From the NCBI GenBank assembly GCA_029547605.1, contig JAKPPB010000038.1:1-64000 (forward strand): a stretch of DNA of 64,000 nt, given 5' to 3'. A model generated the notes under the pieces. The model searched no databases and was not told the origin of the DNA. It worked only from the letters and a program-made list of their open reading frames with translations. The translations under genes were made by a program, and so were the position numbers. Of the stretch, positions 1 through 9,395 are shown piece by piece (position 1 is the stretch's first letter; every line of letters begins with the position of its first letter). This DNA comes from Methanobacteriota archaeon. Its GTDB lineage: Archaea > Halobacteriota > Methanomicrobia > Methanomicrobiales > Methanospirillaceae.

Positions 1-74
1 ATCCCAAAATGTGCTACGGTCTGGATGGATTCTTCATCAAATCCATCGATTATAGGCATATTTTAGGTTTTTAA

Positions 75-542
75 CCAAGGGTACAAAGATCTTTCGGTCG
101 TTTAATTCGGGATCTTCAAGTTTTTACTGCGAATTGTGGGATAGTAATAGGACGTGGTGAATTGGGATTAGGCTCATCGTTATGGTCACGATATACCCAA
201 GTAACAGTGTTGGCGATAACCGGTCTGTACCTGATCAGCCTGGATATATTCCGGTCGCAGGGTATGAGATCAATATTATATCCTGCGATTTTCGTGTTAG
301 TCACTTTGATAGTAATTAATGGTGCAACATATGGATATGTTGAAGGTATAAAATCTGGTGAAAATTTAAGAATGCAGCGATTGAACGCAGTAAATTCCAT
401 TCTTCACTATAAAACAGCGGATCTTGTTCTCGATGAGTTGAATCTTTTTGATAGCCCTGAATATATTCTCAAACAGATAAAAACCCTTGATTATTATAAT
501 CTCAGTGTTTTTTATAACCGCGATCACTTACTGTCTCATTGA
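75..542 (+). pseudogene. C-terminal fragment of a polytopic membrane protein
   Basis: The frame is open from base 75 to the TGA at 540-542. No ATG precedes the membrane part, and the first plausible start codon is TTG at 162. The translation has a GRGELGLGSS stretch followed by SRYTQ, then two hydrophobic segments (about residues 15-35 and 40-58 counted from the TTG), and a polar tail ending in DHLLSH. This looks like the last two membrane spans and tail of a larger multi-spanning protein. A TAA at 72-74 separates it from the sequence before it, so the gene is probably 5'-truncated or frameshifted near the window edge. Its 3' end overlaps the convergent glycosyltransferase gene by about 40 bases. 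Function is unknown; a surface-polysaccharide role would fit the neighbour but is only inference. Confidence 0.45.
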
Positions 543-2589
543 CGATATGATCCAGCTGGTCCTGCCATGAATTCCATGAAAAATGGTCTTCCGCGGTCTT
601 CAGTAAATTTCTTGATATCATTTCCCATAATGCTTGGTTTGTATAAAGACTCACTACTTTTTCAGCAAATTCCTGCGGATCATCAGTGATGAAGGAATTG
701 TAACCATCACACAGATATGCGCCTTCTGCTCCGACCGTAGTTGTTACAAGGGGCATTCCGGTCGACATGCTCTGGATTATTTTACCCTTCAATCCAGAGC
801 CATACCTGATGGGTGCGACAAAGACTCTGCATGTATCGAGATATTTTCGCAATTCCCTGCAATATCCTAATACAATGATATTTTCCTTGGCAAGTGTCCG
901 GAGATTTACAGGAGGATTCTCCCCGATTATTAACACCTTTACCTCTGGAAGCATCTTGCATATAAGAGGGAAGATTTGCTTTAAGAACCAGATTATTCCA
1001 TCGGTATTCGGATGGTGGTTGAAACTACCAATAAAAAGCAGATCTTTGCGGTCAGTAAATTGGTTATTCGATGGAGAAAGAGGATATATATCTGGCACAA
1101 TATCGATAGGAACGTCATTACAGTGTTCAATGAGGATTTTTTTATCTACATCGTTAACAACCAGAATACGGTTTACTTTAGAGAATAAACCTATTTCAGA
1201 TTTCTTCATATGTTCTGCATATCGCATGAGTTTGTCATCGTTGGCGATGAGGGCGTACCTTGATAAACGTATGTACATCAAATCAACAGTATCATAAATG
1301 ACTGCAGCATTGGGACAATACCTCTGAATATTCTGAATGAATTTCAATGCCACACGCAACCTGCCTAAAATTACTATATCAAAACTTTTTCCATTTTTTT
1401 TCAAATAACTCCTGTAAAAAAGTGCATGACGACCATACAGGACTTCGATTCCATCTTGTTGTAAAAACTCGATATATTCAGTACAATATGTCGGTTCACT
1501 TTCCAAAAATGTAATTTTATGTCCTTTTTCCGACAAGGACCTGAGGATTAACCATAATCGGTGAGATCCTGAATCTCGGTCATAGGTGGGAACGTGATAA
1601 TCAATAACCAAAATATTTTTTCCACTTTTATGTGTGCGGGCATTAAATTCGTTGGATTCGGTCGGATTTTGATGATTATGACACAGGGTCTCACTCCATT
1701 TTTGGAAAAATTTTTCTTTATTTATCACTTGGTATGCTTTACTCCCTTTTTGCGGGCATTTCTTCCCTGTACTTCCCTCAAAGTGAATTACCAAGGATAA
1801 TGGCTGATATAGTACTTGGTATCCTAAATTCCATATCGAGAGACAGAGATCAGTATCCTCGTAGTATGCAGGAGCGAATTGGATATCGAAACCTTTCAGT
1901 GAATGAAAAAGGTCGCTTCTGATCATCAGTGCAGCACCTGAACAGTAATCGACAGGGCGGACGAAATTATACCAAGGTTTTGATGCAGGATTATTCCTGC
2001 CGTAATTCCTGGCAGACCCGTCAGCCCAGACAATCCCTCCGGCTTCCTGCAATGTCCCGTCTGGATATACCAGACGGGCACCAACAGCTCCGACCTTTTC
2101 GTTGGCCATAACAGCAATGAGTGGATTCAGCCAGTTTTCCGTGACAAGCGTATCATTATTTAAAAAAACAATGAAACGCCCCCTGGAAATATTCAGGCAT
2201 CGATTGCATGACCAAAGGAATCCGGAATGCGTTTCGTTTCGAATGACTTTTACGTGCTCAACAGATTTTAACCAAATACTTGTTTCGTCAGAAGAGCAGT
2301 CATCGATTATGATAAGTTCATACGGTGAACAAGTATTTTTAAGGACAGAATTTAAGCATTGCTGGGTGATGTGAATCTGGTCATGGACAGGGATTACTAT
2401 TGAAACATCTGGTGATTCTGAATGAGGAAAAACAAGCTTCTTGGACCTGTAACAATTAGTAGTATATTGTATTACATTCTCTATTTTTTTATTGTCGCGT
2501 ATAATAAAAGGATCAGGAAACCTGATGATATTGAAAATCCTGAAAAAGGAATGGATCTGGTTTTTTAAAATAAAAAATGAGGAGAGCAT
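502..2589 (-). CDS. bifunctional glycosyltransferase: GT2 domain fused to a GT4-like domain
   Basis: A 695-residue cytosolic or peripheral enzyme predicted to build surface glycans. Residues about 61-290 form a GT-A family 2 domain: SIVIPVHD, the IIDDCSSD strand end, the NND metal-binding triplet at 144-146 and a later YEDTDLC acidic motif. Residues about 325-690 form a GT-B domain with an LLFIGSFNHHPN strand, a GSGLKGKI nucleotide-sugar loop and a C-terminal SWNSW segment, as in family-4 glycosyltransferases. Two activities in one chain suggest sequential sugar additions. The gene is clearly more AT-rich than the operon at 2.8-9 kb, which is common for transferred cell-surface glycan genes. 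It converges on the membrane-protein fragment and overlaps its end. Acceptor and sugar donors cannot be deduced. Confidence 0.85.
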   Translation of the reverse strand: MLSSFFILKNQIHSFFRIFNIIRFPDPFIIRDNKKIENVIQYTTNCYRSKKLVFPHSESPDVSIVIPVHDQIHITQQCLNSVLKNTCSPYELIIIDDCSSDETSIWLKSVEHVKVIRNETHSGFLWSCNRCLNISRGRFIVFLNNDTLVTENWLNPLIAVMANEKVGAVGARLVYPDGTLQEAGGIVWADGSARNYGRNNPASKPWYNFVRPVDYCSGAALMIRSDLFHSLKGFDIQFAPAYYEDTDLCLSIWNLGYQVLYQPLSLVIHFEGSTGKKCPQKGSKAYQVINKEKFFQKWSETLCHNHQNPTESNEFNARTHKSGKNILVIDYHVPTYDRDSGSHRLWLILRSLSEKGHKITFLESEPTYCTEYIEFLQQDGIEVLYGRHALFYRSYLKKNGKSFDIVILGRLRVALKFIQNIQRYCPNAAVIYDTVDLMYIRLSRYALIANDDKLMRYAEHMKKSEIGLFSKVNRILVVNDVDKKILIEHCNDVPIDIVPDIYPLSPSNNQFTDRKDLLFIGSFNHHPNTDGIIWFLKQIFPLICKMLPEVKVLIIGENPPVNLRTLAKENIIVLGYCRELRKYLDTCRVFVAPIRYGSGLKGKIIQSMSTGMPLVTTTVGAEGAYLCDGYNSFITDDPQEFAEKVVSLYTNQALWEMISRNLLKTAEDHFSWNSWQDQLDHIVNETVSDRGYKKH

Positions 2590-2810
2590 TATCTACTTAT
2601 CATATATTCTCAAATCTCCATAATAAATATTGTTGGTTAGGAAGATATCATAAAATGAGAGAATTCTATTTGTAAATGGCATTACATCAATGCTATCCCC
2701 CTTTACTGATTTCTTGCTGGGAACTGATGTGAAGCCCGCTCCAGAATCCTATACTTCACCACCAGCAAAGAAGAGAGCCCATCATTACTTTCACCCCACC
2801 CCCCTTTCAC

Positions 2811-2816
2811 TTATAA
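2811..2816 (+). promoter_or_regulatory. TATA box of the mre11 operon
   Basis: TTATAA lies 31-36 bases before the mre11 ATG at 2847. Archaeal transcription starts about 25 bases after the box, so the transcript would begin near 2838-2842 with a leader of under 10 bases. No other clear box lies between 2590 and 2846, a stretch that otherwise holds nothing recognisable. Confidence 0.5.
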
Positions 2817-2846
2817 CCCCGGCCGTCCAAACAGAGAGAAGAAAAG

Positions 2847-3989
2847 ATGAAACTGATCCACGTCGCCGACACCCACCTCGGCCTCTCGCAATTCAACCGC
2901 CTCGATCCCGAATCGGGCCTGAACCTGCGGGAGAAACAGATATATGAGAATTTTTTATCGTCTATCGATCGGATCATCGCTGCTAAACCTGATGTGCTGG
3001 TTCATGCGGGAGACCTTTTTGACCAGGTAAAACCAAAGACCAGGGCTTACACGACCGTCCTTGAATCACTCGAACGGCTCCATAGCGCTGGAATCCCTCT
3101 GGTCGTCATCGCGGGAAACCACAGCATGGTGAAGACGCGATACACGACGTCCCCCTTCGAAGTGCTTGCCTACCACCCGGGGGATATCGTTGCTGCCTAC
3201 TCGTTCTGTTACGAAAAGAGAGAGATTGGAGACTGCATGTTTCACCTCATCCCGAACATGCTTCGCGCAGAAGATTACCGGAGTGCATATGATGCTGTGG
3301 ATCTCTCGAACAATCACCACAACGTGCTCGTGACTCACGGGCTTGCTACCCAGGTAAGAGACCTGAGACTGGCAACAGTCGCAGAACATGAACTGGACAG
3401 CACCATCCTCTCTGACTCGTTCGATTACATCGCTCTCGGCCACTACCATTGCCAGTCACAGATAACCGGCAATGCCTGGTATTCTGGTTCCATCGAGTAC
3501 CTCACCTATGGGGAGATCTCTGATTCAAAGGGAGGCCTCCTTGTCAGCCTCGGCTCCAGTACCGTCACGCGATTCCCGCTTCCTCACACACCCATGTTCG
3601 ATCTCGGGACGATACCCTGCGAAGGAGTTACTGCCGGAGAGATTACTGGCGAGATTATCACTCGGGTGGAAAAGAGAGATATTCCTCTTTTTTCCATGGC
3701 CCAGATAACCCTCGAAGGCCTCTCCCGGGAACATGGAAAGGGGCCGGATACACAGGAGCTGATTCCCGTCAGGGAGAGATTGCTGGATCTCAAGATCCGG
3801 GTAAGGGCTTCTGATACAGGTCAGGCCGTCCCCCTCCAGCAGGATGTGAGGAGTGTCGACTACCTAAAGGAGTTCTCCTCCTTCCTTGAAAAGCAGCAGA
3901 TCCCTGCCGTCCAAAAGGAGTATGTCGGACGGTGCGGTCTTAAAGTACTCGGGCTGGTGATGGAGCGGCACAGGGAGGAAGCGGAGTGA
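2847..3989 (+). CDS. mre11: DNA double-strand break repair nuclease Mre11
   Basis: A 380-residue metallophosphoesterase that forms the nuclease core of the Mre11-Rad50 complex, with Mn-dependent 3'-5' exonuclease and endonuclease activity at DNA ends. All phosphoesterase motifs are present: VADTHLG (D8, H10), HAGDLFD near 52-58, GNHS near 89, THG near 163 and GHYH near 198. The C-terminal part, which in the family forms the capping domain and Rad50-binding region, is also present. The stop codon overlaps the GTG start of rad50 by four bases, so the two subunits are translationally coupled. It is the first gene of the four-gene end-resection operon. Confidence 0.95.
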   Translation: MKLIHVADTHLGLSQFNRLDPESGLNLREKQIYENFLSSIDRIIAAKPDVLVHAGDLFDQVKPKTRAYTTVLESLERLHSAGIPLVVIAGNHSMVKTRYTTSPFEVLAYHPGDIVAAYSFCYEKREIGDCMFHLIPNMLRAEDYRSAYDAVDLSNNHHNVLVTHGLATQVRDLRLATVAEHELDSTILSDSFDYIALGHYHCQSQITGNAWYSGSIEYLTYGEISDSKGGLLVSLGSSTVTRFPLPHTPMFDLGTIPCEGVTAGEITGEIITRVEKRDIPLFSMAQITLEGLSREHGKGPDTQELIPVRERLLDLKIRVRASDTGQAVPLQQDVRSVDYLKEFSSFLEKQQIPAVQKEYVGRCGLKVLGLVMERHREEAE

Positions 3990-6424
3990 TCATCGACCGC
4001 CTCATCATGAAGAATTTCAAGCGATTCCGACAGCAGGAGATCCGATTCAGGGACGGCATCACAGGAATCCTTGGCAACAACGGGGCCGGGAAGAGCACCA
4101 TCGTTGAGGCCATCTTCTTTGCGCTGTACGGCGTCCAGGCAACGGGTATTCTCTCTGAATATATCGTCTCCTCGTTTGCAAGCCCGAGGGAAAAATGCGA
4201 GGTCCGGCTCGATTTCAGGGTTGGCGGTGACGAATACACCGTTCTCCGTACGTTCAGGAAAGGAAAGACTGTCCAGCATGATGCGACATTCTACCGGCAG
4301 GGAAAACTCCGTGCGACTGGTGTGAGCCAGGTCGAGACAGAGGTCAGGAGAACGCTCGGTATGGGGCCGATTGATTTCCGGAACACCGTCTATGCAGCCC
4401 AGAAGGACCTCCTCACTCTGCTCGAACACACTCCGGGGAAACGCAAGGAATGGTTCCTTCGCGCACTGGGGATCGACTACCTCAAGAACGAGAGTGACAG
4501 GGTACTCAAGGAGCGGATCGATGCAAAGGAGCGGGAACTACAGTTAAGGGAGGGCGAGCTCAAAGGACTCCTTGATCGGCATGATCCGGACACAGGGCGA
4601 AACCTGGAAGTTAACGCTGACGAATGCAGAGTCGCTTTGAGGGATCTCGCACGCGAGCGTGATAATCACGTTACCCAAAGAGAGGCCATTGTCCGGGAAA
4701 TGCAGGATTTTTCCGAGAAGAAGACTGAACACACCCGACTTGTAGAACGGCAGCGTTCGCTTCTCGCTGAAGTCGCGGGGCTCCAACAACAGAAGGACCT
4801 GGTCAACGCACAGGTTGCCGCATTAGCCGGACAAGAACAGGAATACAGGCACCTCGAGCACGAATTGTCCGGGTTTGAGGCGAAGGTTCAGCGGCTCTCG
4901 GAGTTACGTGAGCAGAGAAGGGAATTCGATCGCCTGCTCTCAAACCGGAGGTTTGCAGAGCAGGAATGCAGGGATATCGAGGCTAGGATCGATAAGGAGC
5001 GTGCGAAGAGAGGAGCACTCGATCGTGAAACTGACAGGCTTTCATCCCTCAGGAAGGGTATCCGTCGACATCTCGGAATTGGGGCCGATGTTTCAGATCA
5101 AGCCCTTGAAGAGGAGGTTGCATCGAGGGAAGCGCGTATCATTCATGCCATTGGAAATGTCTCGGCGAGGCTTGAGCACCTGGTCAACGAAAGGAAAGCG
5201 ATCGTTTCAGACTGGAACGTGATAGAGTCTGCCGGCCCTGACGGGGTCTGTCCCCTCTGCCGACAGACACTCGGCGCCCATTTCTCCCGGATAGAGGATG
5301 AATTCTCATCACGGCTTGAACAGGTCGAAGAAGCTGCGCTCCGGGCATGCGGCGAGGAGGACCGCCTCAACAGAGAGAAGGATTTGCTAATCAGGCAGAG
5401 GCCAGTCCTCCAGGAGATCCGTGAGATCACCGAAAGGCTCAAAAGTCGCGATTCCATTGATGCTGACCTCCGGGAACTATCCGTGGTGTTGCAGGAAAAA
5501 AAGGCATCCCTTGCCACCATAAACGAACAGATTCAGAGCATGGGGTTTGACGAGGCCCTCCATGCAGCTACTGAAAAGGAAGTTGCGGAACTCGAACGCC
5601 TCCACAGGCGCTTCGTCGATATTGGCAGGATCATTGCGCATGCAGATGCCCTGAAGAACCAGGGAATCGATCTCGAACTCCGGATTGGACAAAAGAAGGA
5701 AGAACTCACTACCGTCAGGGACCAGATTGACCAGACCGGGTTCAACCCCAATGAGGGGATCCGGCTCGAAGAAGCTCTTTCAGCTGTTGATTCCGCAATC
5801 CGTGCATCAGAAGCTGAAATTGCACGTACCACTGAGCGGATCAGATATCTTGAGGAGTTGATCGAGAGGCACAGAAATGAGGAAGCAGCAATCACACGTC
5901 TGAAAGCGCAGACCTTCGCACTTGGTGAGGAGACAGGACTCCTCCGCCTCACACGAACAGTGATCGGGGAGTATGTGCTCTACCTGATGCAGGTCGTCCG
6001 GAGTCGAATCGAGGCTGAAGTCAGCCTCGTACTCGCTGAGATTACGGGAGGCCGTTACGAGCAGGTGCTGCTTGACGAAGACTTCAACCTCCTCGTCAGG
6101 GATATTGACAATGATTATCCCATCGAGCGATTCAGCGGCGGAGAGCAGGATGACATCGCTGTCGCCCTCAGGATTGCCCTCTCAAGGTATCTTGCAGGGC
6201 TTCATCAGGTTCACGAGAGCACCCTGCTCATATTTGACGAGATATTCGGTAGCCAGGACGAGGAACGCCGGAACAACCTCCTTACAGCGCTTCGAACACA
6301 GGAATCGAGGTTTCCTCAGATCATCCTTATATCCCACATCCCTGACATCCAGGGCGAGTTCACAAACACCCTGATGGTAGAGATAGGAAGCGATCTCTCA
6401 AGCAGGGTTCAGGAGGTGACGTGA
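3986..6424 (+). CDS. rad50: DNA repair ATPase Rad50
   Basis: An 812-residue SMC-like ATPase that tethers DNA ends and gates Mre11. Visible features are the Walker A GNNGAGKST at residues 30-38, a Q-loop region YAAQKDL near 138, long coiled coils on both sides of the zinc-hook CPLC near 422-425, the ABC signature FSGGEQDD near 715, and Walker B LLIFDEIFG followed by a D-loop-like SQDEERR. The chosen start is GTG at 3986 inside a GTGA overlap with mre11; it gives the usual MIIDRLIMKNFK beginning. Length is within the normal archaeal range. The end overlaps the start of nurA. Confidence 0.95.
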   Translation: MIIDRLIMKNFKRFRQQEIRFRDGITGILGNNGAGKSTIVEAIFFALYGVQATGILSEYIVSSFASPREKCEVRLDFRVGGDEYTVLRTFRKGKTVQHDATFYRQGKLRATGVSQVETEVRRTLGMGPIDFRNTVYAAQKDLLTLLEHTPGKRKEWFLRALGIDYLKNESDRVLKERIDAKERELQLREGELKGLLDRHDPDTGRNLEVNADECRVALRDLARERDNHVTQREAIVREMQDFSEKKTEHTRLVERQRSLLAEVAGLQQQKDLVNAQVAALAGQEQEYRHLEHELSGFEAKVQRLSELREQRREFDRLLSNRRFAEQECRDIEARIDKERAKRGALDRETDRLSSLRKGIRRHLGIGADVSDQALEEEVASREARIIHAIGNVSARLEHLVNERKAIVSDWNVIESAGPDGVCPLCRQTLGAHFSRIEDEFSSRLEQVEEAALRACGEEDRLNREKDLLIRQRPVLQEIREITERLKSRDSIDADLRELSVVLQEKKASLATINEQIQSMGFDEALHAATEKEVAELERLHRRFVDIGRIIAHADALKNQGIDLELRIGQKKEELTTVRDQIDQTGFNPNEGIRLEEALSAVDSAIRASEAEIARTTERIRYLEELIERHRNEEAAITRLKAQTFALGEETGLLRLTRTVIGEYVLYLMQVVRSRIEAEVSLVLAEITGGRYEQVLLDEDFNLLVRDIDNDYPIERFSGGEQDDIAVALRIALSRYLAGLHQVHESTLLIFDEIFGSQDEERRNNLLTALRTQESRFPQIILISHIPDIQGEFTNTLMVEIGSDLSSRVQEVT

Positions 6425-7452
6425 TGTCGAAGGACCACATCCCAAAGATTTCAGCGGAGGCAACCGCGAGACGTATCCGGGCAATGGTTTCGGAAGACCT
6501 TGCCGAACGCTTGTGTCGGGAAGAAGGAGTCACAAAGGACGATTTTCATTCCTGCACCCCCGTCCCAAGCCGCGAGGTATGTGGCGTGGACGGGAGCAAT
6601 GCACTCCTGCTTGAATCGGGGAGCATGGGGGTCACGGTGTACCGTGCAGCCCAGAGCACCTTCTTTGACCGGGAGCGGGTCAAAAGATCGCTCTCGCCAC
6701 TCTTCTTCTCTCTTATCGGTCCCGCTGAAGAAAACGAGGACTTTCCCGGACTCTACATGGAATGCTTCGGGCAGCCGCCGGGCTCTCAGCTTGGAAACGA
6801 TGACCGCACACGCACTGCGGGTGTACTTCGTGATACCCTGGAGTTCTGGGTCACACAGCAGATGGCACATTCCCTTTCATCGGGGGCCATTCTCCTCCGC
6901 GATGGGCCACTCCGTGTCTCCCATGCGAGCCATGACCCCGTCCTCTCCGGAATTGCCCGGGTATGCAGGGACCAAAAGATCGATCTTGTTGGGGTAAGCA
7001 AGAAGACATCGGCAACCTGGGGAGGGGGGTACCCACTTCTTCCATCAATTGCGGCGCTTGCAGATACATTCGGGATCCCGGCCCCATGGTGGATGCGGAT
7101 CGACCTGGACATGCTCGACCACACCCAGTACGCACAGTGGCAGCATGGCCAGCCATATGTCGTATGCCTCCACCGGAGGGCAAGGGCGCTCATCAAGGTT
7201 GACCTGGTTTTCGGGCTCCATGACCAGCAGGTTTCCGAGATCATGAGTCGCCTTGCAGGGTGTTCAGGGGATGGGAGGGTTCCAGGTTACCCCTACCCCC
7301 TGCTCGATGCCCACAGGACGGTGGTGCTGACCAGTGAGATAGTGGAGGAGGCAAGGTCTGACCTTATGAGACGCCTTACTTCTTCCGGACTGAAAAGACG
7401 AACATATGAGATCCTGTTCGGAGATTATCATGATGAATTTGCGCGATATTGA
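6421..7452 (+). CDS. nurA: DNA repair 5'-3' nuclease NurA
   Basis: A 343-residue RNase H-like nuclease that works with the HerA motor to resect DNA ends and give 3' overhangs for RadA. The metal-binding strand VCGVDGSNA (Asp near 57) and the later acidic IDLDMLD segment fit the NurA fold. Two start codons are possible in the same frame: GTG at 6421 and ATG at 6424. Both overlap the rad50 stop, so the protein is made by coupled translation. The gene's own 3' end overlaps the start of herA. Function rests on family knowledge plus the classical operon order. Confidence 0.9.
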   Translation: MMSKDHIPKISAEATARRIRAMVSEDLAERLCREEGVTKDDFHSCTPVPSREVCGVDGSNALLLESGSMGVTVYRAAQSTFFDRERVKRSLSPLFFSLIGPAEENEDFPGLYMECFGQPPGSQLGNDDRTRTAGVLRDTLEFWVTQQMAHSLSSGAILLRDGPLRVSHASHDPVLSGIARVCRDQKIDLVGVSKKTSATWGGGYPLLPSIAALADTFGIPAPWWMRIDLDMLDHTQYAQWQHGQPYVVCLHRRARALIKVDLVFGLHDQQVSEIMSRLAGCSGDGRVPGYPYPLLDAHRTVVLTSEIVEEARSDLMRRLTSSGLKRRTYEILFGDYHDEFARY

Positions 7453-9052
7453 TGCGGGTGACCCATCGAAATACCGGTTGATAGGGCGATCTGTCCTCTC
7501 GTATAAGTTTATTGCACCCTATGATTCTGAACTCTACATCGGCCAGATCAAGAAGATCACCGATACCGCGAAGAATGTGACATTTTTTGCAAAGATCACC
7601 GATCTCTCTCATGACAGTAACTTTGCAGATTCCCGCTGGGACACGCGGGTCTATACCGAGGAGTTCTACGGCCTTGGGGAGGATGTCTTCCTCGCGGTGG
7701 ATGCAGTCCCTCTGGGATACGTCGAGAATTCGAGCGGGACATTCCATAAGCCACGCACGATCCCCTCGAAGTTCTCCCTGGTCGATGATCCTGCCGGTGA
7801 GGACTTTTCTTTCCTGACCGATCTCATGGGAGAGATCGAGGTTGGCCTCATGCGAAGCGGACAGGACGTGATTCGTGACGTGGCCGTCCGTATCCCAAGT
7901 CGGATTCTCCCCCAGCACATGGGTGTATTTGCAACGACAGGGATGGGCAAGAGTAATTTCATGAGGGTATTTTGTGCTTCCTGCATGAAGGAAAGGAAAT
8001 TCGGCCTCCTCATCGTGGACCCCCACGGCGAGTACGTACGCGGCGGCAGATCATCCATTGGCGAGCCAACATCCGGCCTGGTCCATTACACTGCGGGGAG
8101 GGAGGGACTCTCAATATTTACGATACGGTCCGAAGATGACCGCAGGAAATATGGGTTGAACCGGCTCTCCATCGAGTACGACGATTTCAGGATGGGAGAC
8201 CTCGCCATCCTCTACGACCTCTCCCCGGCTCAGGCTGAGATCGTGGAGGCGTTCTCCGGAGTTCCCGGAAGCGAGGTTATCGGGTTCTTCAAGTCGATCG
8301 ATCCTGAGATCTTCCCTGTCAGGGACCCCGCCGCATCAGGCATCAGCGAGGGGAGCCTCGCGTGGAAGATACGAAACTCCATGGGCGGTCCTGTCCGTGT
8401 TATCAAGAGCCATATCGAGAACATCGTCAATGGCAACAGGGCGTTCTTCAAGCCGAGGGGATCATCCATCCCCGAGATAATCGCCCACCTGCACGATAAC
8501 CGCGTGGTTCTGGTGGACATCCCGGATATGAGCGAGCGGAGCGAGCTCTTTGTCCTCTCGATCATCACCCGCACCATCATGGAGCGGCACCGCTCTGATG
8601 CACGGACATTCGGGATTGACGAACGGCATGAGTCCGCCCATCAGGTCCTTATCACAATCGAAGAGGCCCAGCGGGTGCTCGCAAGTGGCGGCGCCTCAAC
8701 ACAGGTCTTTCGCGAGTGTGCCATGGAAGGAAGAAAATTCGGGGTCGGGCTCTGTGTCATCACTCAGCAACCGAAAAATATCGATCCAAGGGTACTCGCG
8801 CAGATCAACACCTTCGTCGTCATGGGGCTTGGTGACCGGGGAGACCGCGATATCATCATGGGGAGTGCCAAGCAGGACCTCTCAAAAATGGAGATCGAGA
8901 TCCAGACCCTCGACAGGGGTGATGCGATCATCAGCACCATCGGCATCCCATTCCCGGTCAGCACCCGGATCCATAGGTTCGAGGACTATATCGGCGTGTT
9001 GAACCGGATCCATGATCCCTCTGTCGCTGATGGGCTTGAAAGGGGTTTCTGA
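7430..9052 (+). CDS. herA: DNA double-strand break repair helicase HerA
   Basis: An FtsK/HerA hexameric DNA translocase that drives NurA. Start choice: the frame is open from an ATG at 7406, but a GGAG at 7420-7423 sits just before the ATGs at 7430 and 7433, so the protein is taken as about 540 residues starting MMNLRDID. It shows an N-terminal HAS-barrel region, Walker A TTGMGKSN near residue 169, VDPHGEYV near 197, Walker B VVLVDIPD near 360, ITIEEAQRVL near 409 and a terminal TQQPKNIDPRVL sensor region. It overlaps the end of nurA and is the last gene of the operon. Confidence 0.93.
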   Translation: MMNLRDIDAGDPSKYRLIGRSVLSYKFIAPYDSELYIGQIKKITDTAKNVTFFAKITDLSHDSNFADSRWDTRVYTEEFYGLGEDVFLAVDAVPLGYVENSSGTFHKPRTIPSKFSLVDDPAGEDFSFLTDLMGEIEVGLMRSGQDVIRDVAVRIPSRILPQHMGVFATTGMGKSNFMRVFCASCMKERKFGLLIVDPHGEYVRGGRSSIGEPTSGLVHYTAGREGLSIFTIRSEDDRRKYGLNRLSIEYDDFRMGDLAILYDLSPAQAEIVEAFSGVPGSEVIGFFKSIDPEIFPVRDPAASGISEGSLAWKIRNSMGGPVRVIKSHIENIVNGNRAFFKPRGSSIPEIIAHLHDNRVVLVDIPDMSERSELFVLSIITRTIMERHRSDARTFGIDERHESAHQVLITIEEAQRVLASGGASTQVFRECAMEGRKFGVGLCVITQQPKNIDPRVLAQINTFVVMGLGDRGDRDIIMGSAKQDLSKMEIEIQTLDRGDAIISTIGIPFPVSTRIHRFEDYIGVLNRIHDPSVADGLERGF

Positions 9053-9209
9053 GAGGAACTCCCTGCGGAACCTGAACGATCAGGACGAATCCATTCCAAG
9101 ATGAATGATTTGATCACCCGGAAAGTGCCGTCTGATTGGGAGGGGGCCCCCTCCGAAACGCTCCAGACCGGGTATCTTAAAGTCGGATCCTTCATATTCA
9201 TATGGTGAT

Positions 9210-9395
9210 ATGGTGTCTAGACCGGCAATCGATGCGGTATTCGAGGCGATGTTCATCCTTACAGATATACGGGTAATGCTTCGGGAGACAGCCCCAACCC
9301 ACGTCCTCTCACCTTCCCAGAGGGAGGAAGCGCTCGCACTGCTTGACGGCCTTGAGGAGAAAGTACAGACCCTGCGCCGGGAGCTCCTGCCATGA
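9210..9395 (+). CDS. small helical protein translationally coupled to pscS
   Basis: A 61-residue ORF starting with ATG GTG TCT and ending in a TGA that overlaps the ATG of the SepCysS gene (ATGA at 9392-9395). The product is hydrophilic and predicted to be mostly helical, with a C-terminal LDGLEEKVQTLRRELL stretch typical of a short coiled coil. I recognise no family. The four-base overlap argues that it is a real gene serving, or at least co-expressed with, the tRNA-dependent cysteine pathway. It is not obviously SepCysE, which is larger. The 157 bases between herA and this ORF hold no clear promoter beyond AT-rich patches. Confidence 0.65.
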   Translation: MVSRPAIDAVFEAMFILTDIRVMLRETAPTHVLSPSQREEALALLDGLEEKVQTLRRELLP

